Below, piece after piece: positions 9,083 through 19,178 of a stretch of 64,000 nucleotides of DNA. The stretch is from Pseudomonas sp. M30-35 (GTDB taxonomy: Bacteria; Pseudomonadota; Gammaproteobacteria; Pseudomonadales; Pseudomonadaceae), in NCBI RefSeq assembly GCF_002163625.1, contig NZ_CP020892.1:434001-498000 (forward strand), read 5' to 3'. Each line of letters opens with the position of its first letter. Within the stretch, counting starts at the first letter, position 1. The position numbers and the translations under genes were made by a program. The notes below the pieces were generated by a model. The model did no database searches. It had not been told where the DNA came from and saw nothing but the letters and a program-made list of their open reading frames with translations.

Positions 9083-9964
9083 ATGACCGAACGTCACGAC
9101 AACCCGCTTGGTGCGTGGGCCTTGCAGCCAGTCATGGAGATGTCTAACGACGAATTCCATCGCTGGCAGACCTTGCTCGAAGATCGCACTGGCGTCGTGA
9201 TTCAGGAGCAGCGCAAAGCGTTTTTGCAGACCAACCTGAGTTCGCGCATGCGTGAACTGGGCGTCAGTGACTACGCTGACTACTATCGCCAGGTCACAGA
9301 TGGGCCGCGTGGCGCGGTTGAGTGGTCGTTGCTGTTGGATCGGTTAACGGTTCAGGAGACCCGGTTTTTTCGTCACCGCGCCTCATTTGATGTGCTTGAG
9401 CGTTACCTGCAATCAAGGTTGCAGCAACCGTTGGCTAAGCCGTGGGAGTTCTGGAGTGTTGGCTGCTCCAGTGGTGAAGAGCCGTATTCATTGGCCATCA
9501 CTGCCGCCCAGGTGCTTGAAAATGCCGGATTGCCTGCACATTTTGCGGTCACCGGTACCGACATCAGCCTCAACGCGTTAAGTAAGGCACGTGAAGGGCG
9601 GTTTGCAGCGCGAAAGCTTGAGCAATTAGAGACACATATAGCTCAGCGTTATTTTTCTGCTGAGCCCGATGGCAGCCTCAAAGTATCACCGGAACTGGCG
9701 TCGCAAGTGTGTTGCGCCAAGCTCAATGTGCTGGAGTTGGCGAAGGCGCCAATGGCCGGCATGGACGTTATTTTTTGTCAGAACTTGTTGATCTATTTTC
9801 GTCGCTGGCGTCGCCGAGAGATCCTCAATTGCTTAGCAGAACGCCTTGCACCGGGTGGTCTGCTGGTTATTGGGGTCGGTGAAGTAGCGGGTTGGCAGCA
9901 TCCGGATTTGATACCGGTCGCCGACGAGCGAGTTCTGGCGTTTACCCGTAAGGGCAAGTTATGA
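9083..9964 (+). CDS. pilK: CheR-type chemoreceptor methyltransferase PilK
   Basis: A SAM-dependent methyltransferase that modifies glutamates of PilJ for adaptation. It has the CheR layout: an all-alpha N-terminal domain (from DEFHRWQTLLEDRTGVVI), then a Rossmann fold with FWSVGCSSGEEPYSLAI as SAM motif and VTGTDISLNALSKAREG. The start is uncertain: ATG at 9083 gives 293 residues, near the 291 I recall for P. aeruginosa. The in-frame ATG at 9035 adds 16 residues. Its stop overlaps an ATG as ATGA at the chpA border. Confidence 0.93.
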   Translation: MTERHDNPLGAWALQPVMEMSNDEFHRWQTLLEDRTGVVIQEQRKAFLQTNLSSRMRELGVSDYADYYRQVTDGPRGAVEWSLLLDRLTVQETRFFRHRASFDVLERYLQSRLQQPLAKPWEFWSVGCSSGEEPYSLAITAAQVLENAGLPAHFAVTGTDISLNALSKAREGRFAARKLEQLETHIAQRYFSAEPDGSLKVSPELASQVCCAKLNVLELAKAPMAGMDVIFCQNLLIYFRRWRRREILNCLAERLAPGGLLVIGVGEVAGWQHPDLIPVADERVLAFTRKGKL

Positions 9965-9975
9965 GCGGAGTGACT

Positions 9976-12900
9976 ATGGGTGATCGGCACGACTATGTCG
10001 CCCTAGAGTGGGTCAAAGGCGAAGTAGCAGAAACCCTGAAGCAGGCACGTCAGGCACTTGAGTCGTTCGTTGAGAACCCTCAAGACCCTACGCGCATGCG
10101 TTTCTGTTTGACTTACGTGCATCAGGTACACGGTACCTTGCAGATGGTTGAATTCCATGGCGCGGCATTGCTCGCGGAAGAAATGGAACACCTCTCGCAA
10201 GCGTTAATGGAAGGTCGGGTCGGCAACCAGGGCGAAGCGCTGGAAGTGCTGATGCAGGCGATTCTGCAGATGCCGGTTTATCTGGATCGCATACAAACTG
10301 CGCGCCGCGATCTGCCGATGGTCGTGCTGCCTCTGCTCAATGACCTGCGCTCTGCACGTGGTGAAAAACTGCTCTCAGAGACCAGTCTGTTTGCCCCGGA
10401 TATGTCCCAGCGCCCGTCAGCGCTGTCGAGTGAAGCACTGGCGCAGCGCTATAACGCTGAGCTGCCAGGATTGCTACGCAAGCTGCGGCAAATGCTGCAA
10501 ATGGCTTTGGTTGGCGTGTTGCGCAATCAAGATCTGCCAACCAATCTGGGGTATATGGCGCGGGTATTTGCACGCCTGGAATCGCTGTGCAAAGAGGCGC
10601 CGCTCGGTCCGTTATGGCAGATCGCCTCGGGCGTTATTGAAGGGCTCGCCAGCGGCAGTATCGCCAATGGAAGCTCGGTGCGCGCGCTGTTGCGTGAAGT
10701 CGACAAAGAACTCAAGCGGCTGATGGTCCAAGGTGCAGAGGGCTTCAATCAGCCTGCGCCGGATGAGTTGATCAAGAACCTGTTGTTCTATGTCGCCAAA
10801 GCTAGCGGCAAAACCCCACGTATTGCCGCATTGAAACAACATTACCGTCTGGATGAAGCACTGCCTGACGATGAAATCGTTGACGCCGAACGGGCGAGCC
10901 TCGCGGGTCCTGACCGCAACGCCATGCGTTCGGTGGTGGGTGCGCTGTGTGAAGAGCTGGTTCGGGTCAAAGACAGCCTCGATCTGTTTGTGCGCAGTGA
11001 CCGTGCACAAATCGCTGAGCTGGAGTCTTTGCTTGCTCCGCTCAAGCAAATTTCTGACACCTTGGCGGTGCTGGGTTTTGCCCAGCCGCGTAAAGTCATC
11101 ATTGACCAAATAGCCGTGGTTCAAGGCTTGGCCCAAGGCCTGCGTGAGCCTAGCGATGCCGTGTTGATGGATGTAGCCGGCGCGCTGCTGTATGTCGAGG
11201 CGACGCTGGCGGGCATGGTTGGCCCATCCGAAGAGGGCGGCAGTGAGGAAAGCCATCTGCCGACTACCGACGTCGCGCAGATCCACCAGTTAGTGATCAA
11301 AGAGGCGCGCACCGGCCTCGAACAAGCCAAAGATGCGATTATTGAATTCATTGCTTCGCAGTGGAATCACGACCATCTGGCCCGTGTGCCCGAGTTGCTC
11401 ACGCAAGTACGTGGCGGCTTGGCAATGATTCCGCTGGAGCGCGCTGCGCAACTGCTTAATGCCTGCAATCGTTACATTCAAGAGCAATTGCTAGAGCGCA
11501 AAGCCATACCTAATTGGCAAAGTCTGGACACTCTGGCAGACGCTATTACCAGCGTTGAGTATTACCTTGAGCGCTTGGGTGATGATCACGCGAGCCAAGG
11601 TAATTTGATTCTCGACGTGGCGGAAGAAAGCCTCGAAAGTTTAGGTTATCCGCTGCAGCAAAAACCATCGACTCTTGATCAGCCAGAAGCGCCTGAATCA
11701 GCAGATGTTGCGACGCTGGATAAAGCCGAAACCGAGCCGCTTCAGCCCGCAGCGTTCGACGCCAGCGCTGAGTTTGATCTTGAGGAGCAAGCGGCGTTGC
11801 CTGAGTTCGATCTGGACCTCGGCGCCAACGAACTTGAGCCTTTGGCTAATCCGCTGGACGACATCGAAGTAATCAATGCTGAGTCCATCGCAGAACCAGA
11901 ACCAGAGCAAAGCCTGGAAGTGGATCTGTCGAGTGACAACTTTGACGCTGCTCTTGAGCAACAGCTTGATGCTGAAACGACAAAAGTAGAGCCGATTACC
12001 GACTCGAGCCCGGCGCAGTCAGATGAGTCCGTGGATTTTGGCTCATTGGATGATCTGAGTGATGAGTTTGCTGACCTTGATTCAGACAACCCAGAGGCGC
12101 TGAGCTTTGACTTGGCCGAGATCACCCCGGTTGAAAACAGCACCGAAAACGACATCGAGCTGGTTGACTTCGATTTCGCCGATCTGGAATTTGAGCCGAC
12201 GGATGCGCCAGCTGATGAGCAACTGCCTAGGTTGCAACTTGATGAAAATCCAGCGTTTTCATTAGATGACCCCGACCTGCAGCTTGAGGCCTTCAGCCTT
12301 GATTCGCTAGAGCCACAAACCAGCTGGAACGACGAAGATATTGCAGCACTGGGCTTGCCAGAGGTTGAGCTGCCAAGCTTGAGTGAGTCACAGCCTACGT
12401 CTGCCGATGAGGCTGAAAAGCCGATGTCGATGGCCGATGTCATGGCTGCACCGGCGCAAGTGGTTAACCCACCCGCCCATGACGTACCGCCAAGCCTGTT
12501 GCCGCCTCCGGCCGATGAAGAGCCCTTCGATGATGAACTGGCTGAAGTGTTCATTGAAGAAGCCGCTGAAGTACTCGAAACCATCGCCGAGTATTACCCG
12601 CAGTGGTGCGCTGACACCCAGAACAAAGATGCCTTGATTGAAGTGCGTCGGGCTTTCCACACCCTCAAGGGCAGTGGCCGGATGGTCCGTGCGCTGGTTA
12701 TCGGTGAGCTGGCTTGGTCGATTGAAAACCTGCTCAATCGCGTACTTGATCGCAGTATCGAGCCTGATGCTGATGTGCAACAGGTGATCACTGATGTCAT
12801 CAACCTGACACCTGAACTGGTCAACGAATATGCTGACAAGGCGCAGCGTCAGCGTGATGACGTTGACCTGCTGGCGATGACTGCGCATGCCTTGGCCAAA

Positions 12901-15900
12901 GGCCAGCGCATCAACCAGCCAGTGGTCACCGAGCCAGTTGAGGCCACGGTTGAAGCGTCTGATGATGTGGCTGAACCGTCGAGCGACCGTGATGAAATGC
13001 TCGATCCGCAGTTGCTGGATATCTTCCGCAGCGAGGCTGAGACTCATCTCGACACCTTGTTGCGTTTCATCGCCGATTGCGAACGTGAGTTACCGCAGCC
13101 GGTTACCGATGATTTGCAGCGTGCTCTGCACACGCTAAAAGGCAGTGCCTACATGGCCGGTATTCTGCCGGTTGCCGAGATCGCTGCGCCGCTGGAAAAG
13201 CTGGTCAAGGAGTTCAAGACCAACCTGATCGCGTTGGATATGTCCGAGGCTGATCTGTTGCGTAGGGCTGAGCAGTTGTTCCGTCTGGCGCTTGCGCAAC
13301 TTGAAGAGCATCCGCTGGCCGCATTGCCTGGCGCGGAAACGTTCCTCAGTGATGTGCAAGCGTTGCATCGGGAGCGCCTCGATACTGCTGAGAACAACCG
13401 CAAAAGTGAGTTGGGCGAGACGCGTGATCCACAGTTGATCAGCATCTTCCTGGCTGAAGGCATGGATATTCTGCTGGATGCCGAGAAACTCTTGCGCAAC
13501 TGGCGCGAACATCCGTTCGAGCGTCAGGAACTCAGCGCATTGCTTGATGAGTTAACCATGCTTGGGCGTGGCGCTGACATGGCTGAGCTGCCGCAAATCG
13601 ATGAGCTTTGCGAGGCATTGCTGGATCTTTATGGCGCTGTCGAAGAAGGCAGGCTTGCGGTTAGTGAGCGCTTCTTCACTGAGGCAGAGCTGGCCCACGA
13701 AGCACTTATCGGAATGATGGATCAAGTCGCTGCGGGCCTGCAGGTCAGTACTGAGCCGCAGCGAGTCGAGGCCTTGCGGGTTTTGCTCAATGAAGCACTC
13801 GATCCATCCAAGTTGGCTTTGTTGTCGAGCCCCGACGGCCTGGACATTGTTGAGCTTGATGCTGCAACTGCGGCGCTGCAGGCGCTTACAGACGCAGATT
13901 CGGTTGAGGAGTCAAGCGTTGACCCGACCGAAGAGCCAAGCGACGAGCTGCCCGCATCAACCGCTGAAATCGTAGCGTTTGAACCTGAACCTGCTCAACC
14001 GCCACTTGTCGAGCAACCATCAAGCATCGATGTCTATGAGTCGTTGGATGACGAGATGGTTGAAATCTTCCTTGAGGAAGCGGTCGACCTGCTCGATAGC
14101 GCCAGTGTTTCACTCGATCGCTGGTTGGCAAACCCGGAAGATCACACTCCACTGCACGAGCTTTATCGTGATCTGCACACCCTCAAAGGTGGTGCGCGGA
14201 TGGCCAACATCAAGCCGGTTGGTGACCTCGGTCACGAGCTGGAAACGCTTTATGAGCGTCTGCTCGATGGTCGTCTGAAGGTTGCGCCTGAACTGACTGG
14301 TTTACTCCAGCAAAGTCACGACCGCCTGGCCGTTCAAGTTGAACAGATGCAAGCTCGGGCGCAAATGGCTCCGGCCGATGATTTGATTGCTGCCATTCAG
14401 GCATTTATCCGTGGTGATCAGATTGTTGCGGACGATCAGCCTCAGGCAGAGCCATCGACGCCCGCTGGATCAGTTGACGACAGCGCCGAAATTGCCGAGC
14501 TAACTGCTGAACCTGAGCCTGAGCCTGAGATTGAGCACGACCTGTCAGACGCTGAGACGGATGAATCAGCGTCTGATCAGCCAGACGCTCAAGCCGCAGA
14601 CCTCGAACCTGAGAACGGCGAAGAACTGGGCGCCGAGCAACCTGATGCCGAACCGATAAGCGCAGAGGATGCGAGTGCCAGCGAAGCTGACTTACAGCCG
14701 CTGGACGAAGCGAATCAGACCGATGCGACGCAAGCACCCTTGCTCGATCTCAATATGTCGTCCGAATCAGATGCTGTGCCAGCGGCGCAAGCGCCGATTG
14801 CGGAGCCTGTTGATGAGCGTGATCAAGAGCTGGTCGAGATTTTTCTTGAAGAAGCTTTCGATATTCTCGACAGCTCGGCTACGGCCTTGCAACGCTGGAT
14901 CAACGATGTTGATAACAGCCTTGAGTTGGAGTCACTGCAACGCGACCTGCACACCCTTAAAGGTGGCGCGCGGATGTCTGAAATCGCTGAAGTTGGCGAT
15001 CTCGCCCATGAGCTTGAATTTCTGTATGAAGGTTTGAGCGATGGCCGCCTGCGTGCGAGCCCTGAGCTGTTTAACTTGCTGCAACATAGTCACGACAGCC
15101 TTGCAGCAATGCTCGAAGCCGTGCGTGATCAGCGTCCGGTGCCAAATGGCGCTGCATTGATCGAGACCATCAAGCAGTTCCGCAGCAGTCCGGGCCAACA
15201 GCTGAGCATGCCATCCAGCGTGCACTTGCATGCGGCTGGCGCTGAAGATGGCGAAGAGTCAGATATCCTCGATATCTTCCTTGAAGAAGCGGATGAGCTG
15301 CTTGAATCAATGGAAGTTGCGGTCGGCCGTTGGGACGTCAGTCGTGATGACGTCAGCGCGATTGATGACATCCTGCGTATTTTGCACACCCTCAAAGGTG
15401 GCGCGCGTTTGGCCGGTCAGAAGCGACTGGGTGATCTGGCGCATGACCTTGAGCAGCATCTGAGCGAAGCGCAGCAGCAAAGTGCGCCATGGCCGGAGAG
15501 CATTTATCTCGACGTGCAGTCGGGTTATGAAGGCCTGGTTAGCGAAGTTGATTTGCTGCGGGAACGCCTGGCGAATGAACCTTTGGATGCGCCGGTCGAA
15601 GAGCCAGCAGCGCCCGTCGCCAATTATCAGTCAAACCTGTCTGCGCCGATTGTTGCCGCCAGTGCAATGCCTGCGCACGAACTGGTCGACAAGGTTCTGC
15701 CTTTCGTCCGTCGCGCCCAGGAAGCTGCACAAGAAGCCGCATCACGCCGGGCTCCGCAAGAGCTGGTCAAAGTGCCTGCGGAGTTGCTTGAAGGCTTGGT
15801 CAACTTGGCGGGTGAGACATCGATCTTCCGTGGCCGGGTTGAACAGCAGGTCAGTGACTTTGGCTTCACGCTCAGCGAGATGGAATCGACCATCGACCGG

Positions 15901-17598
15901 GTACGTGATCAGTTACGGCGTCTCGATACTGAAACCCAGGCACAGATTCTCAGCAGCTATCAGGCTGAGGCTGAACGCGCCGGTTACGAAGACTTCGATC
16001 CGCTGGAAATGGACCGTCACTCACAACTGCAAACCTTGTCGCGCTCATTGTTCGAGTCGGCGTCTGACTTGCTCGATTTGAAAGAGACACTGGCCGCACG
16101 TAACCGCGACGCGGAAACCTTGCTGCTGCAACAAGCGCGGGTCAATACCGAGTTGCAGGAAGGCCTGATGCGTACGCGCATGGTGCCATTCGAGCGTTTG
16201 GTACCGCGTCTGCGGCGTATCGTCCGCCAGGTTGCAGGCGAGCTAGGCAAACAGGTTGAGTTCGTCGTCGGTAATGCCGATGGTGAGATGGACCGTACCG
16301 TTCTTGAGCGTATCGTCGCACCGCTTGAACACATGCTGCGTAACGCCGTGGATCACGGTATTGAGTCAGTTGATGCGCGCCGCGCTGCGGGTAAGCCTGC
16401 GCAAGGCACGATTCGTCTGAGCCTGGGCCGCGAGGGCGGTGATATCGCCCTGACCCTGACCGATGACGGTGGTGGTATCAACCGTGATGCGGTTCGCCGT
16501 AAAGCCATCGAGCGTGGCCTTATGGATGCAGATTCCGACCTCACTGATTACGAAGTTCTACAATTCATTCTTGAGGCGGGTTTCTCCACTGCCGAGAAGG
16601 TCACGCAGATCTCTGGCCGTGGCGTCGGTATGGACGTGGTGCACTCCGAGGTTAAGCAGCTCGGTGGCTCGATGAGCATCGACTCGACGCCGGGCGTCGG
16701 CACCAGCTTCCTGATTCGTCTGCCATTTACCGTGTCGGTTAACCGCGCGTTGATGGTGTACTCGGGTGAAGACCTCTACGCGATTCCACTGAACACCATC
16801 GAAGGTATCGTGCGCGTTTCGCCTTACGAGCTTGAAGCCTATTACGCGCCTGATGCGCCGCGCTTCGAGTACGCTGGCCAAGCTTACGAGTTGCGTTATC
16901 TCGGCGACCTGCTCAATAACGGCCAGCAACCGAAACTGGTTGGGCAAAGCTTGCCGTTGCCGGTGATTCTGGTGCGTTCGAGTGAGCACACCGTTGCGGT
17001 GCAGGTCGATTCGTTGGCGGGTTCTCGTGAGATCGTGGTGAAGAGCCTCGGTCCGCAATTTGCCGGTGTGCACGGTATTTCCGGGGCGACCATCCTCGGT
17101 GACGGTCGCGTGGTGGTGATTCTCGATCTGCTGGCAACCATTCGTGTGTTGCACGCGCATCTGCTTAACCAACTGCAACCTCGCTTGGTTAACCAGAAAG
17201 CGACAGAGGCGGAGATCGAAGCCGATCGTCCAACGCTGGTGATGGTGGTGGATGACTCGGTGACGGTGCGTAAGGTGACCAGCCGTTTGCTTGAGCGTAA
17301 CGGTATGAACGTACTGACCGCCAAAGATGGGGTTGATGCGATCTCGCTGCTGCAAGAGCACAAGCCAGACATCATGCTGTTGGATATCGAAATGCCGCGC
17401 ATGGATGGCTTCGAAGTGGCGACGCTGGTGCGTCACGACTCACGTCTGAAGGACTTGCCGATCATCATGATCACCTCGCGTACCGGTGAAAAACACCGTG
17501 AGCGGGCGCTAAGCATTGGTGTCAACGAGTACCTGGGTAAACCTTACCAAGAGTCGCTCTTGCTTGAGAGCATCAATCAGTTGGTTAAACGCACATGA
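9976..17598 (+). CDS. chpA: Chemotaxis histidine kinase ChpA with multiple Hpt modules
   Basis: The central kinase of the Pil-Chp system, about 2540 residues. The start at 9976 (MGDRHDYVALEWVKG) has GGAG at ideal spacing; an ATG at 9961 adds five residues. Six Hpt modules carry His at about 49, 895, 1052, 1401, 1659 and 1804 (typical motif LHTLKGGARM). Two further modules have Thr instead (about 476, LLTQVRGGLAMI; about 1194, LTMLGRGADM). Then come the dimerisation and ATPase regions (LRNAVDHGIE, DDGGGIN, GRGVGMDVV), a CheW domain and a C-terminal receiver (acceptor Asp about 2470). Long Glu/Asp/Pro-rich linkers separate the modules. It feeds PilG and PilH. Confidence 0.96.
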   Translation: MGDRHDYVALEWVKGEVAETLKQARQALESFVENPQDPTRMRFCLTYVHQVHGTLQMVEFHGAALLAEEMEHLSQALMEGRVGNQGEALEVLMQAILQMPVYLDRIQTARRDLPMVVLPLLNDLRSARGEKLLSETSLFAPDMSQRPSALSSEALAQRYNAELPGLLRKLRQMLQMALVGVLRNQDLPTNLGYMARVFARLESLCKEAPLGPLWQIASGVIEGLASGSIANGSSVRALLREVDKELKRLMVQGAEGFNQPAPDELIKNLLFYVAKASGKTPRIAALKQHYRLDEALPDDEIVDAERASLAGPDRNAMRSVVGALCEELVRVKDSLDLFVRSDRAQIAELESLLAPLKQISDTLAVLGFAQPRKVIIDQIAVVQGLAQGLREPSDAVLMDVAGALLYVEATLAGMVGPSEEGGSEESHLPTTDVAQIHQLVIKEARTGLEQAKDAIIEFIASQWNHDHLARVPELLTQVRGGLAMIPLERAAQLLNACNRYIQEQLLERKAIPNWQSLDTLADAITSVEYYLERLGDDHASQGNLILDVAEESLESLGYPLQQKPSTLDQPEAPESADVATLDKAETEPLQPAAFDASAEFDLEEQAALPEFDLDLGANELEPLANPLDDIEVINAESIAEPEPEQSLEVDLSSDNFDAALEQQLDAETTKVEPITDSSPAQSDESVDFGSLDDLSDEFADLDSDNPEALSFDLAEITPVENSTENDIELVDFDFADLEFEPTDAPADEQLPRLQLDENPAFSLDDPDLQLEAFSLDSLEPQTSWNDEDIAALGLPEVELPSLSESQPTSADEAEKPMSMADVMAAPAQVVNPPAHDVPPSLLPPPADEEPFDDELAEVFIEEAAEVLETIAEYYPQWCADTQNKDALIEVRRAFHTLKGSGRMVRALVIGELAWSIENLLNRVLDRSIEPDADVQQVITDVINLTPELVNEYADKAQRQRDDVDLLAMTAHALAKGQRINQPVVTEPVEATVEASDDVAEPSSDRDEMLDPQLLDIFRSEAETHLDTLLRFIADCERELPQPVTDDLQRALHTLKGSAYMAGILPVAEIAAPLEKLVKEFKTNLIALDMSEADLLRRAEQLFRLALAQLEEHPLAALPGAETFLSDVQALHRERLDTAENNRKSELGETRDPQLISIFLAEGMDILLDAEKLLRNWREHPFERQELSALLDELTMLGRGADMAELPQIDELCEALLDLYGAVEEGRLAVSERFFTEAELAHEALIGMMDQVAAGLQVSTEPQRVEALRVLLNEALDPSKLALLSSPDGLDIVELDAATAALQALTDADSVEESSVDPTEEPSDELPASTAEIVAFEPEPAQPPLVEQPSSIDVYESLDDEMVEIFLEEAVDLLDSASVSLDRWLANPEDHTPLHELYRDLHTLKGGARMANIKPVGDLGHELETLYERLLDGRLKVAPELTGLLQQSHDRLAVQVEQMQARAQMAPADDLIAAIQAFIRGDQIVADDQPQAEPSTPAGSVDDSAEIAELTAEPEPEPEIEHDLSDAETDESASDQPDAQAADLEPENGEELGAEQPDAEPISAEDASASEADLQPLDEANQTDATQAPLLDLNMSSESDAVPAAQAPIAEPVDERDQELVEIFLEEAFDILDSSATALQRWINDVDNSLELESLQRDLHTLKGGARMSEIAEVGDLAHELEFLYEGLSDGRLRASPELFNLLQHSHDSLAAMLEAVRDQRPVPNGAALIETIKQFRSSPGQQLSMPSSVHLHAAGAEDGEESDILDIFLEEADELLESMEVAVGRWDVSRDDVSAIDDILRILHTLKGGARLAGQKRLGDLAHDLEQHLSEAQQQSAPWPESIYLDVQSGYEGLVSEVDLLRERLANEPLDAPVEEPAAPVANYQSNLSAPIVAASAMPAHELVDKVLPFVRRAQEAAQEAASRRAPQELVKVPAELLEGLVNLAGETSIFRGRVEQQVSDFGFTLSEMESTIDRVRDQLRRLDTETQAQILSSYQAEAERAGYEDFDPLEMDRHSQLQTLSRSLFESASDLLDLKETLAARNRDAETLLLQQARVNTELQEGLMRTRMVPFERLVPRLRRIVRQVAGELGKQVEFVVGNADGEMDRTVLERIVAPLEHMLRNAVDHGIESVDARRAAGKPAQGTIRLSLGREGGDIALTLTDDGGGINRDAVRRKAIERGLMDADSDLTDYEVLQFILEAGFSTAEKVTQISGRGVGMDVVHSEVKQLGGSMSIDSTPGVGTSFLIRLPFTVSVNRALMVYSGEDLYAIPLNTIEGIVRVSPYELEAYYAPDAPRFEYAGQAYELRYLGDLLNNGQQPKLVGQSLPLPVILVRSSEHTVAVQVDSLAGSREIVVKSLGPQFAGVHGISGATILGDGRVVVILDLLATIRVLHAHLLNQLQPRLVNQKATEAEIEADRPTLVMVVDDSVTVRKVTSRLLERNGMNVLTAKDGVDAISLLQEHKPDIMLLDIEMPRMDGFEVATLVRHDSRLKDLPIIMITSRTGEKHRERALSIGVNEYLGKPYQESLLLESINQLVKRT

Positions 17599-18632
17599 CA
17601 GCAAAGGCCACCGCTCGCATCGCCGTAATTGCTGATACATCCTTGCAGCGCCATGTGCTGCAGCAGGCGCTGGCGGGCAGTGGCTACGAAGTGGTTATGA
17701 ACAGTGATCCAGCGCGTCTTGATGAAGAGGCGTTGCAGGCATGCGAGGCTGACCTGTGGCTGGTTGATCTGGCTCAGTCAGACGACTCGCCATTGATTGA
17801 TAACCTGCTCGAAACGACCTCTGCGCCGGTGTTGTTTGGCGAAGGCCATGCGCCTGAACGTCATTCCGAGAACTACCCACGCTGGGAACGCAGCCTGTTT
17901 GCCAAACTTAAAAAGCTGGTGGGCGATCCGTCAAAAGCAGTGGGGCCAACGCTTGAGGCTTTATTGACTGAGGCGCAGCGCCCAACGCGTTTAGAGTTGC
18001 CGCAAGTGCTGGCTGATTCGCAATTGGTGGTCGGCGCGCCTGCGCAGCAGGTCTGGCTGTTGGCCGCATCAATGGGCGGCCCGGCAGCGGTTAAAGCCTT
18101 TCTGGATGCTTTGCCCGGCGGTTTGCCGGTGGGCTTTATTTACGCGCAACACATCGATGCCAGCTTCGAGTCAGTGTTACCGCAAGCGGTAGGCCGGCAC
18201 AGTCAATGGCATGTTAACCCGGCGCGCGACGGCGATAGTGTGCGGTGCGGCGAAGTGATTGTAGTGCCGATCAGCCGTGAACTTGAGTTCGCCCGCGACG
18301 GTGCGATGCATATTACCGAACGTGCCTGGCCCGAGCCGTATAGCCCTTCGATTGACCAGATGATGTTGAATCTGGCTCAGCAGTTTGGCAACCAATGCGG
18401 GGTGATCGTATTCAGTGGCATGGGCAGCGATGGCAGTGCAGCTGCCGCGTACGTCAAACGTCAGAATGCACTTGTCTGGACCCAGCGCGCCGATACGTGC
18501 GTGTGCCCAAGTATGCCCGACAGCTTGCGTGAAGGTGGCTACAGCGATTATACGGCTGACCCTCGTGAGCTGGCGCTCGGGCTGGTTAATTATCTGGCAG
18601 AGCAGTGCCGTAATTCTGCATCGAACGCCTGA
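17595..18632 (+). CDS. chpB: CheB-type protein-glutamate methylesterase ChpB
   Basis: Removes methyl groups from PilJ, opposing PilK. It has 345 residues, starting ATGA-overlapped with the chpA stop. The C-terminal half carries the catalytic triad of CheB esterases: Ser159 in LLAASMGGPAAV, His186 in YAQHID and Asp279 in FSGMGSDGS. The N-terminal half resembles a receiver but is degenerate (VIADTSLQRHVL where DD is usual), so control by phosphorylation is doubtful from sequence alone. Overlap with chpA argues for coupled translation. Confidence 0.94.
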   Translation: MTAKATARIAVIADTSLQRHVLQQALAGSGYEVVMNSDPARLDEEALQACEADLWLVDLAQSDDSPLIDNLLETTSAPVLFGEGHAPERHSENYPRWERSLFAKLKKLVGDPSKAVGPTLEALLTEAQRPTRLELPQVLADSQLVVGAPAQQVWLLAASMGGPAAVKAFLDALPGGLPVGFIYAQHIDASFESVLPQAVGRHSQWHVNPARDGDSVRCGEVIVVPISRELEFARDGAMHITERAWPEPYSPSIDQMMLNLAQQFGNQCGVIVFSGMGSDGSAAAAYVKRQNALVWTQRADTCVCPSMPDSLREGGYSDYTADPRELALGLVNYLAEQCRNSASNA

Positions 18633-18645
18633 TCAGGACTTCTTA

Positions 18646-19119
18646 ATGAGCCAAGCTATAACGACCGAAAACAGCGTCACCAGCCTCACGTGCCTAGCCA
18701 TTCCGTTGGCCGATCGCACCTTGCTGATACCTAACGTGGTGGTTGCGGAGTTGATCCCGTATCGCGCGCCACAGCCGAGCGCGGGGATGCCTGCATGGTT
18801 TTTGGGGCAGATCAATTGGCGTGACCTGCGCTTGCCGTTGTTGTCATTCGAGGCAGCCAGTGATGGGCAGGCACAAATCGGCGGCAATGCTCGGGTGGCG
18901 GTGATCAACGCGCCGGGTGGCCGGGAAAAAGTTAAGTTTATTGCCCTGCTGGTGCAGGGTATTCCGCGCTCGGTAAAAGTTGCCAGCGACCTGGTTACAG
19001 CACCTGGCGCAACACTGGCGCCATTGGAATTGGATGCGGTGCAAGTGGGTGATGAAGTGGTCAAAATCCCTGATCTGATCGCACTTGAGCAGTTGCTGGA
19101 AGACGCAGGCCTGATCTAA
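18646..19119 (+). CDS. chpC: CheW-like protein ChpC
   Basis: The second CheW-domain protein of the operon, 157 residues (MSQAITTENSVTSL). The CheW core is seen in LLIPNVVVAELIPY, WFLGQINWRDLRLPLLSFE and VKFIALLVQGIPRSVKV. In P. aeruginosa ChpC links other receptors to ChpA and is not essential for twitching. It starts 13 bases after chpB and is followed by an intrinsic terminator, so it is the last gene of this operon. The chpD and chpE genes that follow in P. aeruginosa are not here; the converging rsmE gene comes next. Confidence 0.93.
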   Translation: MSQAITTENSVTSLTCLAIPLADRTLLIPNVVVAELIPYRAPQPSAGMPAWFLGQINWRDLRLPLLSFEAASDGQAQIGGNARVAVINAPGGREKVKFIALLVQGIPRSVKVASDLVTAPGATLAPLELDAVQVGDEVVKIPDLIALEQLLEDAGLI

Positions 19120-19137
19120 GCCTGGCTGCACGACAAA

Positions 19138-19164
19138 CGCCAGCGGATGCTGGCGTTTTGCTTT
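19138..19164. terminator. Bidirectional intrinsic terminator between chpC and rsmE
   Basis: A perfect 7-bp stem (CGCCAGC / GCTGGCG) closes a GGAT loop and is followed by TTTTGCTTT on the plus strand and TTTG on the minus strand. It sits 18 bases after chpC and 15 bases from the end of rsmE, so it can end both converging transcripts. Confidence 0.85.
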
Positions 19165-19178
19165 ACGGCTGCTGCGAC

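Noticed and set aside
16558..17436. A 292-residue His/Gln-rich open frame antisense to chpA
   Set aside because: Its composition reflects the reverse complement of the kinase codons; no support beyond length.
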